Assembly (NCBI GenBank): GCA_965242505.1
Contig: OZ251449.1
Span: 1,612,001-1,676,000, forward strand
Reading direction: 5' to 3'
Origin: UBA2966 sp965242505
GTDB taxonomy: Bacteria > Pseudomonadota > Alphaproteobacteria > UBA2966
DNA: 64,000 bases
This document shows positions 44,448-54,465 of this stretch, in pieces. Under the pieces are notes generated by a model, which saw only the letters and a program-made list of their open reading frames with translations, searched no databases and was not told where the DNA came from. A program made the position numbers and the translations under genes. The first letter of the stretch is position 1. The number at the start of each line of letters is the position of its first letter.

Positions 44448-46487
44448 ATGGCCCACCTGATCGGCGTCGACGTCGGCGGCACCAACACCGACCTGGTCTT
44501 CGTGGACACCGAGGCGGGCGAACTGCGCGTCGCCAAGGCGCCGTCGACGCCGGCCAACCAGGCGGACGGCCTGATGCGCGGGATCGGCGTCCTGGGCGTC
44601 CCGCTGAACGAGGCGGACCTGCTGATCCACGGCACGACCGTGGCCACCAACGCCGTGATCGAGCGCAAGGGCGCGCGCTGCGGCCTGATCACGACCAGGG
44701 GCTTCCGCGACGTCCTCGAGATGGGGCGCCGCGACCGCCGCCGGACGTATGGGCTGTTCGGCGATTTCCAGCCCCTGATCGACCGCGAGGACCGCCGCGA
44801 GGTGAACGAACGGGTCAGCGCCGAGGGAGACGTCCTGGCCGCCCTCGACCCCGACGAGGCGCGCGCCGCGGCCGAGGCGCTCGCCGAGGCCGGTTGCGAG
44901 GCCCTGGTCATCTCGTTCCTGCACGCCTACGCCAACCCGCGCAACGAGGAGGCCGCGGGCGCGGCGGCGCGCGAGGTCTGGCCCAACGACTTCGTCGTCA
45001 CGAGCTCCGAGGTCCTGCCCGTGATCCGCGAGTTCGAACGGACCAGCACCGCCGTCGTCAGCGGCTACGTCCAGCCGCTCATCTCGCGATACCTCACGCG
45101 CCTGGGGGCGCAGCTGAACGAGAGCGGCTACGACAAGGAGTTCCTCGTCGTCCAGTCGAACGGCGGCGCGATGACGGCGTCCGTGGCGGCGCGGCTGGCC
45201 TCCAACACCATCCTCTCCGGACCCGCCGCCGGCGTCACCGCGGCGGTGGCCATCGCCGCCGACATGGACATCGGCGATGCGGTGTGCTGCGACATGGGCG
45301 GCACCAGCTTCGACGCCTGCATCATCCGCGGCGGCAAGCCCCTGATCGCCGGCGAGAAGCACCTGGACTTCCGTATCCCGCTGAGCCTGCCGATGCTCGA
45401 CGTCGACGCCATCGGGGCGGGCGGCGGCAGCATCGCGCGCCTCGATTCCTCCGGCATCGTCGAAGTCGGCCCGGAGAGCGCGGGGGCCGACCCGGGACCG
45501 GCCTGCGCCGGGCGCGGCGGAACCGAGCCGACGGTGACCGACGCGAGCCTGGCGCTCGGATACCTCGACCCCGGCGAGGCCATCGGGCGGGACGAGGGGG
45601 TTGGCATGGACGTCGAGATGGCGCGCGCGGCGATCCGGGACAGGATCGCCGGGCCGCTCGGCCTGGCGGTGGAGGACGCCGCGGAGGCGATCCTCACGGT
45701 CACCGGCGCCAAGATGGCGGGCCACGTGCGGCGGAACCTCCTCGGCAAGGGTCTCGACCCGCGCGAGTTCTCGGTGATCGCCTTCGGCGGCGCCGGTCCG
45801 ATTCACGTGAACCGGATCACCCGCGAGGTGGGTTTCCGGTCGGCCGTCGTCCCCGCCTATCCGGGACTGACCTCGGCGCTCGGATGCGCGCTCGGCCGCC
45901 TGCGGCACGACTACCTGCGCACCGTGAACGTCGCGCTCGACACGCTCGACCCCGCCGCTCTCGGCGCGATCTTCGACGAGGAGACGCGGAAGGGACGCGC
46001 GTTGCTCGACGCGGAAGGCGTGCCCGCCGACCGGACCGCGGCGACCCTCGGGGCGGACATGTGCTACGCCGGCCAGGCCTACGTCGTCCAGGTGGCCTTC
46101 CCCGCCGGCGAGCCGCTGTCGCGGGACTCGATCCGGGCGGCCTTCGAGGCCGCCTACCGCGAACGGTTCGCCAACCTGCCGCCGCACGCGGGCATCAGGA
46201 TCGTCAGCACCCGGGTGACGGTCGCCGACACCGGGGACGTCCCCTCGGTCGCCGACCTCGTCTCCGCGCCCGCGGACGCGAGGCGGCCGACCGCCGGCGC
46301 CGCGCGAACCTACTTCGGCGGCGCCTGGGTCGACGCGGCCAAGTACCGCCGGGCGGAACTCCCGGCGGGGTTCCGCGTCGACGGGCCGGCATTGCTTACG
46401 CAGCCCGATTCCACCACACTGATCGAGCCGGGCTTCTCCGCCACGGCGCACCCGACGGGGAACCTGCTGATCGAGGCGAACACCTGA
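44448..46487 (+). CDS. hyuA: Hydantoinase/oxoprolinase subunit A
   Basis: 679 residues. The N-terminal ASKHA-type nucleotide-binding domain carries GVDVGGTNTDLVFVD and HGTTVATNAVIERKGARCGL; GFRDVLEMGRRDR follows. The middle holds CCDMGGTSFDACIIRGG and the C-terminus GGAGPIHVNRI. Subunit A of ATP-dependent N-methylhydantoinase / 5-oxoprolinase / acetone-carboxylase-like enzymes. Fourteen bases from the B subunit gene. Substrate cannot be told from sequence alone. Confidence 0.92.
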   Translation: MAHLIGVDVGGTNTDLVFVDTEAGELRVAKAPSTPANQADGLMRGIGVLGVPLNEADLLIHGTTVATNAVIERKGARCGLITTRGFRDVLEMGRRDRRRTYGLFGDFQPLIDREDRREVNERVSAEGDVLAALDPDEARAAAEALAEAGCEALVISFLHAYANPRNEEAAGAAAREVWPNDFVVTSSEVLPVIREFERTSTAVVSGYVQPLISRYLTRLGAQLNESGYDKEFLVVQSNGGAMTASVAARLASNTILSGPAAGVTAAVAIAADMDIGDAVCCDMGGTSFDACIIRGGKPLIAGEKHLDFRIPLSLPMLDVDAIGAGGGSIARLDSSGIVEVGPESAGADPGPACAGRGGTEPTVTDASLALGYLDPGEAIGRDEGVGMDVEMARAAIRDRIAGPLGLAVEDAAEAILTVTGAKMAGHVRRNLLGKGLDPREFSVIAFGGAGPIHVNRITREVGFRSAVVPAYPGLTSALGCALGRLRHDYLRTVNVALDTLDPAALGAIFDEETRKGRALLDAEGVPADRTAATLGADMCYAGQAYVVQVAFPAGEPLSRDSIRAAFEAAYRERFANLPPHAGIRIVSTRVTVADTGDVPSVADLVSAPADARRPTAGAARTYFGGAWVDAAKYRRAELPAGFRVDGPALLTQPDSTTLIEPGFSATAHPTGNLLIEANT

Positions 46488-46501
46488 GGCAGGACCAGGA
46501 C

Positions 46502-48163
46502 ATGCGGAACATCGACCCGACGACCCTCGCCGTCGTCCGCGGCGCGCTCGAGCAGATCGCGGACGAGATGGACACCGTGCTGTCCGCCTCGGCCTTCTCG
46601 CCCATCATCTCCGACGCCTGGGACCGCGCCAGCGGCATCTTCCACCCCGGAACGGGGGAGGTGATCGTCCAGGGCCGGACGGGCCTGCCCATCTTCATCA
46701 TCGTCATGCAGCACACCGTGCAGCACGTGCTGAAGGACCACCCGCCGGAGACCATGAAGCCCGGCGACGTGTTCATCGTCAACGACCCCTATCGGGGCGG
46801 CACCCACACCATGGACGTCAAGTTCGTCCGTCCCTTCTTCCGCGGCGGCGAGCTCAAGGCGCTGCTGGCGAACACCGGCCACTGGCCCGACGTCGGCGGC
46901 ATGACCCCCGGCGGCTTCACGACGACGGCCACGGACGTCTACCAGGAAGGGTTCCGCATCCCGCCGGTCAGGATCTACGACGGCGGCGAGTTCAACCACA
47001 TCCTCGCCGACGTGATGTTCCACAACATGCGCGTGGCGGACGACCGCCGCGGCGACATGGCGGCGCAGCTCAACTCGCTGGAGATGGGCGACAGGCGCCT
47101 GCGCGAGTTCTTCGACCGTTTCGACGAGGACACCGTCTTCGCCTGCATCGACGAGCTGAGGGACCGGTCGGAGAGGCTGATGCGCGAACGCATCGCCGAT
47201 GTCCCCGACGGCGAGTACCGGTTCGTCGACCACATGGATTCGGACGGACTCGACGAGGGCCGGTTGACGATCGACGTCAAGATGATCGTCGAGGGCGCCA
47301 ACATCACCTTCGACCTCTCCGGCAGCTCGCCCGAATGCCGGGGTCCGTTCAACAGCCCCTACAGCAACACCGTGACCGGCACCATGATCGCCGTGAAGCA
47401 CGTGTTCTGGGACGTCCCGATCAACTCCGGGTGCTTCGAGCCCTTCGACTGGATCATCCCCGAGGGATCGATGCTCAATCCGCGGGAGCCGCGGCCGGTG
47501 TCGGGCACGACCACCGAGTCGTGCAACATGATCGTCAGCACGACGCTCGGCGCGCTGGCCCAGGCCGCGCCGGGCCGGGTTCCGGCGGGCTACTTCGCGA
47601 CCGGCTCGAACGTCTGCCTCGGCGGCACGCACCCGGACCACGGGGAGTACGCGGCCCTGCTGCTGATCGGCGGCGGAATGGGCGGCAACCCCGACGGCGA
47701 CGGCCTCAGCAACGGCTGTCCGGCGATCGGCGCCTCGCGCAACAGTTCGATCGAGATCACCGAGCAGTCGGTCCCCTTCCTCTACACGAAGTACGGACTG
47801 CGCGAGGGCTCGGCCGGAGACGGCGAGTTCCGCGGCGGGCTCGGCGTCGAAGCGGCCCTGCAACTCCGCGAGGGCGAGGGCTACCTCACGTTCCTCGGCG
47901 ACCGGGGCGCGACCGGCCCCTACGGCCTCGAGGGCGGCGAGCCGGGCGCCACCGCCGATCACGAGTTCCACACCGGCGGTGGATACTGGCGGGCGCCGCA
48001 CAGGACCAAGATCGACCGCGTGCACCTGAAGCCCGGCGACGGCATGGTCGCGCGCACCCCGGGCGGCGGCGGTTACGGCGACCCGGCCAGGCGTGCGCCG
48101 GCGGCCCGCGCCGCCGACAGGCGCCGCGGCTATCTCGGCCCGGCGGCCCGGGCCGCCGAATAG
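46502..48163 (+). CDS. hyuB: Hydantoinase/oxoprolinase subunit B
   Basis: 553 residues from ATG 46502 with AGGACCAGGA upstream. Family features: TTLAVVRGALEQIADEMDTV at the start, SPIISDAWDRASGIF, VNDPYRGGTHTMDV, the central FDLSGSSPECRGPFN and a Gly-rich C-terminus (RTPGGGGYGDPARR). It forms the hydrolytic or carboxylating heteromer with HyuA. The C-terminal ~20 residues are an Ala/Arg-rich tail. The next gene begins 21 bases later. Confidence 0.92.
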   Translation: MRNIDPTTLAVVRGALEQIADEMDTVLSASAFSPIISDAWDRASGIFHPGTGEVIVQGRTGLPIFIIVMQHTVQHVLKDHPPETMKPGDVFIVNDPYRGGTHTMDVKFVRPFFRGGELKALLANTGHWPDVGGMTPGGFTTTATDVYQEGFRIPPVRIYDGGEFNHILADVMFHNMRVADDRRGDMAAQLNSLEMGDRRLREFFDRFDEDTVFACIDELRDRSERLMRERIADVPDGEYRFVDHMDSDGLDEGRLTIDVKMIVEGANITFDLSGSSPECRGPFNSPYSNTVTGTMIAVKHVFWDVPINSGCFEPFDWIIPEGSMLNPREPRPVSGTTTESCNMIVSTTLGALAQAAPGRVPAGYFATGSNVCLGGTHPDHGEYAALLLIGGGMGGNPDGDGLSNGCPAIGASRNSSIEITEQSVPFLYTKYGLREGSAGDGEFRGGLGVEAALQLREGEGYLTFLGDRGATGPYGLEGGEPGATADHEFHTGGGYWRAPHRTKIDRVHLKPGDGMVARTPGGGGYGDPARRAPAARAADRRRGYLGPAARAAE

Positions 48164-48184
48164 ACCCGGGAACGCGGCGGCGCC

Positions 48185-50638
48185 ATGGCCCTGCCCGACC
48201 AGGCCCGCGCCGTGGTCATCGGCGGCGGCGTCGCCGGCTGTTCGGTCGCCTATCGCCTCGCCGAGCTCGGCTGGACGGACGTCGTCCTCGTCGAGCGCAA
48301 CACCGTGTCTTCCGGCACCACCTGGCACGCCGCGGGCGACGTCAACGTCATCCGCGGCTCGCTCGAGGCGATGCGGATCGTTCGCGACAGCGTCGAGCTC
48401 TACACGTCCGCGGCCGCGGAGACCGGCCAGGACATCGGGTTCAAGCACTGCGGGCTGATCTCGCTGGCCCAGAGCGAGGACCGCATGACGGACTACCGCC
48501 GCCAGATCGCGCTGTTCCGATCCATCGGCGGCGAGGCCGAGTTGGCGCCGCCGGAACGGGTCGCCCGGCTCAACCCGTTCGTGCGCACCGACGACGTCCT
48601 CGGCGCGCTTCACACGCCCGAGGCCTACCGGGTCAACCCGGCGGACGTCGCCCAGGCCGTGTCGAAGGCGGCGCGCCGGCGCGGCGTCGCGATCTTCGAG
48701 AACACCCGCGTCACCGGCATCGAGACGCGAAGGGCGGGACAGACGCGCGAGGTCGTCGCCGTCGAGACCGACCGGGGCCGGATCGCCTGCGAGACCGCGG
48801 TGCTGGCCGGCGGCGCATGGTCCCGCGACGTCGGGCGGCTGGCCGGCGTCTCCGTGCCGCTGCACGCGGTCGAGCACAGCTACCTGATCACCAACGCGAT
48901 CGAAGGCGTGGACGACCGACTGCCGATCTCGCGCGACCCGGACGCCTACATCTATTCGCGCGAGGAGGTCGGCGGTTTCCTCATCGGGTTCTTCGAGCCG
49001 GGCGCCAAGCCGCTCTCCAGGGCGCAACTGCCGGACGACTTCTCGTTCGCCAGCCTGCCGGAAGACTGGGACCACCTCGAGCCCCACATCGCCAACGCCG
49101 TCAACCGCTACCCGGCGCTGGAGACCGTCGGCGTCAAGCTCCTGTTCACCGGCCCCGAGAGCTTCACGCCCGACGGCGCGTTCCTCCTGGGCCCGGCCCC
49201 CGGCGCGCGCGGGCTGTTCGTCCTCGCCGGCATGAACTCGTCGGGCATCGCGATGTCGGGCGGCGCGGCCAGGGTCCTGGCGGAGTGGATCGACGGAGGC
49301 GAGCCCACGATCGACGTCACGGCGTTCGACGCGCGCCGTTTCCCGCGCCTGCTGGGCAACGCCGCCTGGCTCGCGGAACGCGCCAGGGAACTGCCGAGCC
49401 GGCTGTTCGAGGCCAACCTGCCCCGGCGCGAGCACGGGAGCGGACGGAACCTGCGCCTGTCGCCCCTGCACGGCCGGTTCGGGGCGGCGGGCGCGCGCTT
49501 CGGACAGGCCGCCGGCTGGGAGCGCCCCAACTGGTTCGCGCCCGGCGACCGGGACGTCGACGACGCGCCGACCTACGGACGGCCCGGCTGGTTCGACGCG
49601 GTGGCGGAGGAACACCGGGCGGCGCGCGAGGCCGCGGCGCTGTTCGAGCGCTCGCCCATGGCCAAGATCCTGGTCGAGGGCCCGGACGCCGAGACCCTGC
49701 TGCAAACGTTGTGCGCCAACGACCTGTCGGGCCCCGACGGCCGGTTGATCTACACCGCCATGCTCAACGCGAACGGCGGGTTCGAGTCCGACCTCACGGT
49801 CACGCGCCTCGGCGGCGACCGGTTCCTCGTCGTCACCGGCGCCAACGAGGGGGTCCGGGACCACGACCGCATCGCGCAGCGCGCCGGCGACCGGAGGGTC
49901 TCGATCGCCGACGTCACGAGCGCCTTCGCGGGCCTCGCCCTGACCGGACCCAACGCCCGCGAGCTGCTGTCGCGCGTCACCGAGAACGACGTATCGGACG
50001 AGGCGTTCCCGCGCCTCACCGCGCAAGAGATATGGGTCGGCCCCGGACACGCGTGGGCGCTGCGCGTCTCCTACGCCGGCGAGCTCGGCTGGGAGCTGTT
50101 CATCCCGACCGAGAGCGCCGCCGCGGTCCACGACGCCATCGTCGCGGCGGGCGACGGCCTCGGCCTCGCCCATGCGGGCGCATACGCCTCCCACACCCTG
50201 CGCATGGAGAAGGGCTTCCGCGCCTGGGGCCACGACCTCACGCCGACGGACACGCCGTTCGAGGCCGGACTCGGGTTCGCCGTGCGCCTCGACAAGCGGG
50301 TTCCGTTCATCGGACGGGACGCCCTGTTGCGCCAGCGCGACGACGGCGTCCGCAAGCGCATGGTCGTGTTCACGATGGACGAGACGGAGCTCTGGCCCGT
50401 CGTCCGCGAGCCGGTGCGGCGGGACGGCGAGGTCGTGGGGCACCTGACGTCGTCGGGCTACGGCTACTCCGTCGGCAAGATGGTCTGCATGGGCTTCGCG
50501 CGGAACGGCGGCGACCCGGTCGGCGAGGACTTCATCGGTTCGGGCGCCTGGGACATCGAGATCGCGGGCGAACGCATCCCCGCCGAGGCGAGCCTCGCCG
50601 CCCCCTACGACCCCGGCGGCGCGCGCATGAGGGGATAG
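48185..50638 (+). CDS. FAD-dependent dehydrogenase fused to GcvT (dimethylglycine/sarcosine dehydrogenase family)
   Basis: 817 residues. N-terminal DAO-type FAD domain with VVIGGGVAGCSVAYRLAELG and SSGTTWHAAGD, whose His is the covalent FAD site in dimethylglycine/sarcosine dehydrogenases. From about residue 430 an aminomethyltransferase (GcvT) part follows: RPGWFDAVAEEH, NANGGFESDLTVTRL, TGPNARELL and SYAGELGWELFIP. It demethylates N-methyl amino acids and hands the one-carbon unit to tetrahydrofolate. With HyuAB and the CoA transferase it suggests catabolism of an N-methylated cyclic amide or a related compound. Confidence 0.92.
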   Translation: MALPDQARAVVIGGGVAGCSVAYRLAELGWTDVVLVERNTVSSGTTWHAAGDVNVIRGSLEAMRIVRDSVELYTSAAAETGQDIGFKHCGLISLAQSEDRMTDYRRQIALFRSIGGEAELAPPERVARLNPFVRTDDVLGALHTPEAYRVNPADVAQAVSKAARRRGVAIFENTRVTGIETRRAGQTREVVAVETDRGRIACETAVLAGGAWSRDVGRLAGVSVPLHAVEHSYLITNAIEGVDDRLPISRDPDAYIYSREEVGGFLIGFFEPGAKPLSRAQLPDDFSFASLPEDWDHLEPHIANAVNRYPALETVGVKLLFTGPESFTPDGAFLLGPAPGARGLFVLAGMNSSGIAMSGGAARVLAEWIDGGEPTIDVTAFDARRFPRLLGNAAWLAERARELPSRLFEANLPRREHGSGRNLRLSPLHGRFGAAGARFGQAAGWERPNWFAPGDRDVDDAPTYGRPGWFDAVAEEHRAAREAAALFERSPMAKILVEGPDAETLLQTLCANDLSGPDGRLIYTAMLNANGGFESDLTVTRLGGDRFLVVTGANEGVRDHDRIAQRAGDRRVSIADVTSAFAGLALTGPNARELLSRVTENDVSDEAFPRLTAQEIWVGPGHAWALRVSYAGELGWELFIPTESAAAVHDAIVAAGDGLGLAHAGAYASHTLRMEKGFRAWGHDLTPTDTPFEAGLGFAVRLDKRVPFIGRDALLRQRDDGVRKRMVVFTMDETELWPVVREPVRRDGEVVGHLTSSGYGYSVGKMVCMGFARNGGDPVGEDFIGSGAWDIEIAGERIPAEASLAAPYDPGGARMRG

Positions 50639-50751
50639 GCGGGGTTGTCGCCGTGACCGGCGGAAGGAGCTCCCGCCGACAACGAATTGACCCGTCCGAC
50701 GCAGTGCTCGACACTTGCAACGTCGACGCGTCCCGACGGAAGGACTCCGGC

Positions 50752-51408
50752 ATGTCCGACAGGCTGATCGACAGTCGCGCCCAGGCAATCGAGAACATCC
50801 GGCGTTACCAGACCGAGTTGGGCGAAAGTTCCGAGCTTGTCCGGCGGATGAGGAACGTGCGCCGCTGGTGCGCCATCGAGGAGCGCGGACGGTGGCTGTT
50901 CGCGCCGTCGAAATTCATCGGATATGCGGCGAACACCGCCAAGGCCCACCTGGAGAGATGCAAACACAGGGACAGCCGGGATACGGAGAAAACGCTCAAA
51001 CGATGGTTCGAGACCGCGCCTCAGGATCTCGGTGTCGAACTCCGCGGCGCGCTGTCGGCCTTTCTCGAGAAGCATGAGCGCCCCGGCCCGAACAGAAAAG
51101 CGAACATCCACGTTCTCAAGGAGGCCTCCGCCAGCGTTGCGATTCTCGGGGAGGCTTCCGCCAACGTCGCGGACGCGGCCTCTCCGAAGGTTCTGGAGCG
51201 TATCGCCGTCGACGCCGCGGTCTGCGGGGGACGCCCGCATATCCGGGGTACGCGGGTCCGGGTGTGCGACATCCTGGAACTGCTGGCCGCCGGCGCGCCG
51301 CAATCGGACATACTCGCCGATTATCCCTACCTGAGCGAAGCCGACCTGCGCGCAGCCCTGGCTTACGGGGCGGCCGCGAGCGAGCGCGGGGTCGCCCCCG
51401 CCGCATGA
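50752..51408 (+). CDS. DUF433 antitoxin-like protein with long N-terminal extension
   Basis: 218 residues from ATG 50752 (AAGGAC upstream). The C-terminal ~65 residues, ERIAVDAAVCGGRPHIRGTR followed by VRVCDILELLAAG and LSEADLRAAL, are a typical DUF433 winged-helix antitoxin. The first ~120 residues are a helical Arg-rich domain I cannot assign (RRWCAIEERGRWLFAPSKF). A short internal duplication (EASASVAILG / EASANVADAA) links them. DUF433 proteins usually consist of that domain alone, so the extension is notable. Followed after 10 bases by the toxin-like gene. Confidence 0.8.
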   Translation: MSDRLIDSRAQAIENIRRYQTELGESSELVRRMRNVRRWCAIEERGRWLFAPSKFIGYAANTAKAHLERCKHRDSRDTEKTLKRWFETAPQDLGVELRGALSAFLEKHERPGPNRKANIHVLKEASASVAILGEASANVADAASPKVLERIAVDAAVCGGRPHIRGTRVRVCDILELLAAGAPQSDILADYPYLSEADLRAALAYGAAASERGVAPAA

Positions 51409-51418
51409 TCGCGCGATC

Positions 51419-51745
51419 GTGCGGTTCCTGATCGACGAACAGCTACCGCCCGGCCTGGCCCGGTGGCTGGACGGAGAGGGCTATCCTTCCGATCATGTCG
51501 TCGATCTCGGTTTGAGCGGAGCGCCCGACGACGATATCGAATTCATGGCGATAATGATGGACGCGGTCATCTGGTCGAAGGACGCCGGTTTCGTCCGCCG
51601 CGCGCGGCAATCCACGATGTTGCAGGTGGTCTGGTTACGGTTGGGCAACACCACCAACGCCGAGCTCCAAGCCAGGCTGGCGCCGCGATTGCAAGCCATC
51701 ACGGCGAAGCTGGCCGATGGAGAAAAACTGATCGAAGTCCGATAG
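51419..51745 (+). CDS. DUF5615 PIN-like toxin
   Basis: 108 residues from GTG 51419. RFLIDEQLPPGLARWLDGEG and the acidic DDDIEFMAIMMDAVIWSKDAGF are the metal-site pattern of DUF5615 (PIN-like RNase) proteins, which are regularly paired with DUF433. It is presumed to cleave RNA and to be neutralised by the upstream protein. The gap to 51980 contains one hairpin repeat near 51885-51920 and nothing else I recognise. Confidence 0.85.
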   Translation: MRFLIDEQLPPGLARWLDGEGYPSDHVVDLGLSGAPDDDIEFMAIMMDAVIWSKDAGFVRRARQSTMLQVVWLRLGNTTNAELQARLAPRLQAITAKLADGEKLIEVR

Positions 51746-51980
51746 CCGCGGCGGAGGTAGGGACAAGGCGCGAACCGCGACGGCTCGGAACGGGACGGCC
51801 ACCCAGACGCTGCTACCGCCGTCGGGATCGGCGGAACCAGAGGACGGCGGGCAGCCCGGCGCCGGGTGCAGTGCCCGCTCCACCCCCCTCCCGACCTCCC
51901 CCCTGTCAGGGGGGAGGGGCGTCAAACGCGGGCCAGGGCGGCCGGGTCGAGCGTCTCCGTTCCCGCGGCGGCGGGAGCCG

Positions 51981-54305
51981 TCATACGCCGGCGTCCCGGA
52001 GGGCCCGCCACACGCGCTGCGGCGTCGCCGGACAGTCGAGCCGCCGAACGCCGCGCGCCGACAGGGCGTCGATCGCCGCGTTCACGATCGCCGGGTGGGC
52101 GCCGATGACGCCGGCCTCCCCGCAGCCCTTGACCCCGAGCGGGTTGCTCTCCGTCGGGACCTCGTTGAACGAGATGGCGAGGCCGCACACGTCGTCGGCC
52201 CTGGGCAGCGCGTAGTCCATGAACGAGCCGGTCACCGGCTGCCCCGTCTCGCGGTCATAGGCCATGTCCTCGAGCAGGGCCTGGCCCGCGCCCTGGGCCA
52301 CGCCGCCCTCGACCATGTCCCGGACGATCCTCGGATTGACGATGGTCCCGAAGTCGTCGACGGCCGTGTAGCGCGCCACCGAAACGGCGCCGGTCTCGGG
52401 ATCGATCTCGACCTCGGCGACGTGGCAGCCGTTGGGCCAGGCGGAGGCGCGGCGCCGGTAGCGCTCGTGCGTGTCGAGGTCCTCGTCGAGACCCTCGGGA
52501 CGGCGCCCCGGATCGCGGGCGATGGCGGCCGCCTCGAAGAGGCCGAGCGCCCGGTCGGTCCCGGCGACGACGAAGCGTCCGTCCGCGAACTCGACGTCCG
52601 CGGCGGCCGCCTCCAGAACGTGGGCGGCGATCGTCCGGCCCTTCTCGATCACGCGGTCGGCGGCGGCGCGCAGGGCCGACCCCCCCATCTCGGTCGACCG
52701 CGAGCCGCCGTGGCCGCCGCCGATCGGGATCCGGTCCGTATCTCCCTGATCGAAGCCGATGCGGTCGAGGGGGACGCCGAGCCGGTCCGAGGCGATCTGG
52801 CGCAGCGTCGTCCGGAGGCCCTGGCCGTTGTCGAAGGCGCCGAGCAGGAGCGTGACGGTATCGTCTTCCGCGAACCGGACGTCCGCGCCCTCCTCCGCCG
52901 GCCCCAGCGTGTCGGCGATGTAGCAGCCGATGCCGACGCCGCGAAGCAGACCGCGCGATTCGGACTCGGCCCGGCGCGCCCCGAACCCGGCGTAGTCGGC
53001 CTCCGCCAGGGCGCCGTCCAGGGCGGCCGGGAAATCGCCCGAATCGAACGTGAAACCGAAGGGAGTCGTGTACGGCATGGCGGCGGCCGGGACGAGATTG
53101 CGGCGGCGCAGCTCCGCCGGGTCGATCCCCATGTCGTCCGCCGCGGCGTCGAGCAGCCGCTCGATGAGATACGTCGCCTCGGAGCGCCCGACGCCGCGAT
53201 ACGAACCCGTCGGCGTCTTGTTGGTGAAGACGGTCTTGACCTCCAGGCGCGCCGCCGGGACGTCGTAGACGCCCGAGGCCGCCGAGGCGTTGGCCTTGGT
53301 CGGCAGCATGGGCGTCGAGCCGGCGACGTAGGCCCCGTGCGTGGCGACCGTGCGGACGTGGAGCCCGAGGATGCGCCCGTTCGCGTCGAACGCCATCCGG
53401 GCGTCGCTCACGTGGTCGCGGGCCTGATCGTCGCTCACGAAGGACTCGCCGCGGCCGTCCGTCCACTTGACGGGCCGGCCGAGCCGCCGCGCCGCCCACA
53501 GGACCAGCGCGTATTCGGGATAGGCGTAGTTCTTCATGCCGAAGCCGCCGCCGACGTCGGGCGCCGCCACCCGCAGATCGGCCTCGGCGACGTGAAGCAC
53601 CTGTTCGGCGAGCTGCCTGCGCAGGTTGTGGACGTTGGCGCAGGTGACGCGCAGCGTGTACCGCCCCGCGGCCGGATCGAACTCGCCCACCGCCGCGCGG
53701 CCTTCCATGGAGGCGACGGCGAGGCGGTTGTTGACCAGCCCCGCGATCTCCGTCACGCGCGCCGCGGCGGCGAACGCCGCCTCGGTGGCCGCGGCGTCGC
53801 CGGCCGCCCAATCGACGCAGACGTTCCCCGGCGCCTCGTCCCAGAGCCGGGGAGCGTCCGCGTCCATGGCCCGGGCCGTATCGGTGACGGCCGGCAAGGG
53901 CGCGTAGTCGACCCGCACGAGGTCCGCCGCGTCCCGCGCCCGGTCTTCCGTCTCGGCGACGACCAGGGCCACCGGGTCGCCGACGTGACGCACCCGGTCG
54001 CGGGCGAGCGGCCAGCGCGGGGGCGCGAAGCACGTCCGTCCGTCGCGGCCCTCGATCGTCGCGGCGCACGGGATCGGGCCGACGCCGTCGGCGGCGAGGT
54101 CGGCGCCGGTGAACACCGCCAGGACGCCGGGCGCCCGCGCCGCTTCCGTCCGGTCGATCCCCAGCACGTCGGCGTGCGCGTGCGGCGAGCGGACGAGCGC
54201 GGCCGCCGCCCCGCCCGCGAGCCGGACGTCGTCGACGTAGCGGCCGCGTCCGGTCAGGAACCGTTCGTCCTCGACCCGCCGCGCAGGCTCCCCGATCCGC
54301 GCCAT
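51981..54305 (-). CDS. Xanthine-dehydrogenase-family molybdopterin-binding subunit
   Basis: 774 residues from ATG 54305 with GGGAGGGG upstream. FLTGRGRYVDDVRLAGGAAA opens the fold; APDVGGGFGMKNYAYPEY contains the molybdopterin/active-site Gln-Gly-Phe type loop, TGSYRGVGRSEATYLIERLL follows, and the catalytic Glu is in VKGCGEAGVIGAHPA near the C-terminus. This is the large subunit of aerobic CO-dehydrogenase/aldehyde-oxidase type enzymes. The FAD and 2Fe-2S subunits normally encoded beside it are absent from this window, so they must be elsewhere or the protein works with other partners. Divergent from two small genes. Confidence 0.9.
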   Translation of the reverse strand: MARIGEPARRVEDERFLTGRGRYVDDVRLAGGAAAALVRSPHAHADVLGIDRTEAARAPGVLAVFTGADLAADGVGPIPCAATIEGRDGRTCFAPPRWPLARDRVRHVGDPVALVVAETEDRARDAADLVRVDYAPLPAVTDTARAMDADAPRLWDEAPGNVCVDWAAGDAAATEAAFAAAARVTEIAGLVNNRLAVASMEGRAAVGEFDPAAGRYTLRVTCANVHNLRRQLAEQVLHVAEADLRVAAPDVGGGFGMKNYAYPEYALVLWAARRLGRPVKWTDGRGESFVSDDQARDHVSDARMAFDANGRILGLHVRTVATHGAYVAGSTPMLPTKANASAASGVYDVPAARLEVKTVFTNKTPTGSYRGVGRSEATYLIERLLDAAADDMGIDPAELRRRNLVPAAAMPYTTPFGFTFDSGDFPAALDGALAEADYAGFGARRAESESRGLLRGVGIGCYIADTLGPAEEGADVRFAEDDTVTLLLGAFDNGQGLRTTLRQIASDRLGVPLDRIGFDQGDTDRIPIGGGHGGSRSTEMGGSALRAAADRVIEKGRTIAAHVLEAAAADVEFADGRFVVAGTDRALGLFEAAAIARDPGRRPEGLDEDLDTHERYRRRASAWPNGCHVAEVEIDPETGAVSVARYTAVDDFGTIVNPRIVRDMVEGGVAQGAGQALLEDMAYDRETGQPVTGSFMDYALPRADDVCGLAISFNEVPTESNPLGVKGCGEAGVIGAHPAIVNAAIDALSARGVRRLDCPATPQRVWRALRDAGV

Positions 54306-54465
54306 CCGTTCCCCTCCCGTCGCCGTCCCTCCAACGCTCTCCAAGCCTGCGTCGCCGAAACCGGCGTTGCAAGGACCCGCCGCGCCGCGGGCGAAGGAGA
54401 CGGGAGGACGAAGCGGACGGGATTCCGGTCTATAGTGCGCCGGGGACCGGATCGGAGGCTCGGCC

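Noticed and set aside
51922..52188. Small minus-strand ORF before the molybdopterin-binding gene end
   Set aside because: Shadow of the 3' end of the 51981-54305 gene with Arg/Gly-rich composition and no homology.
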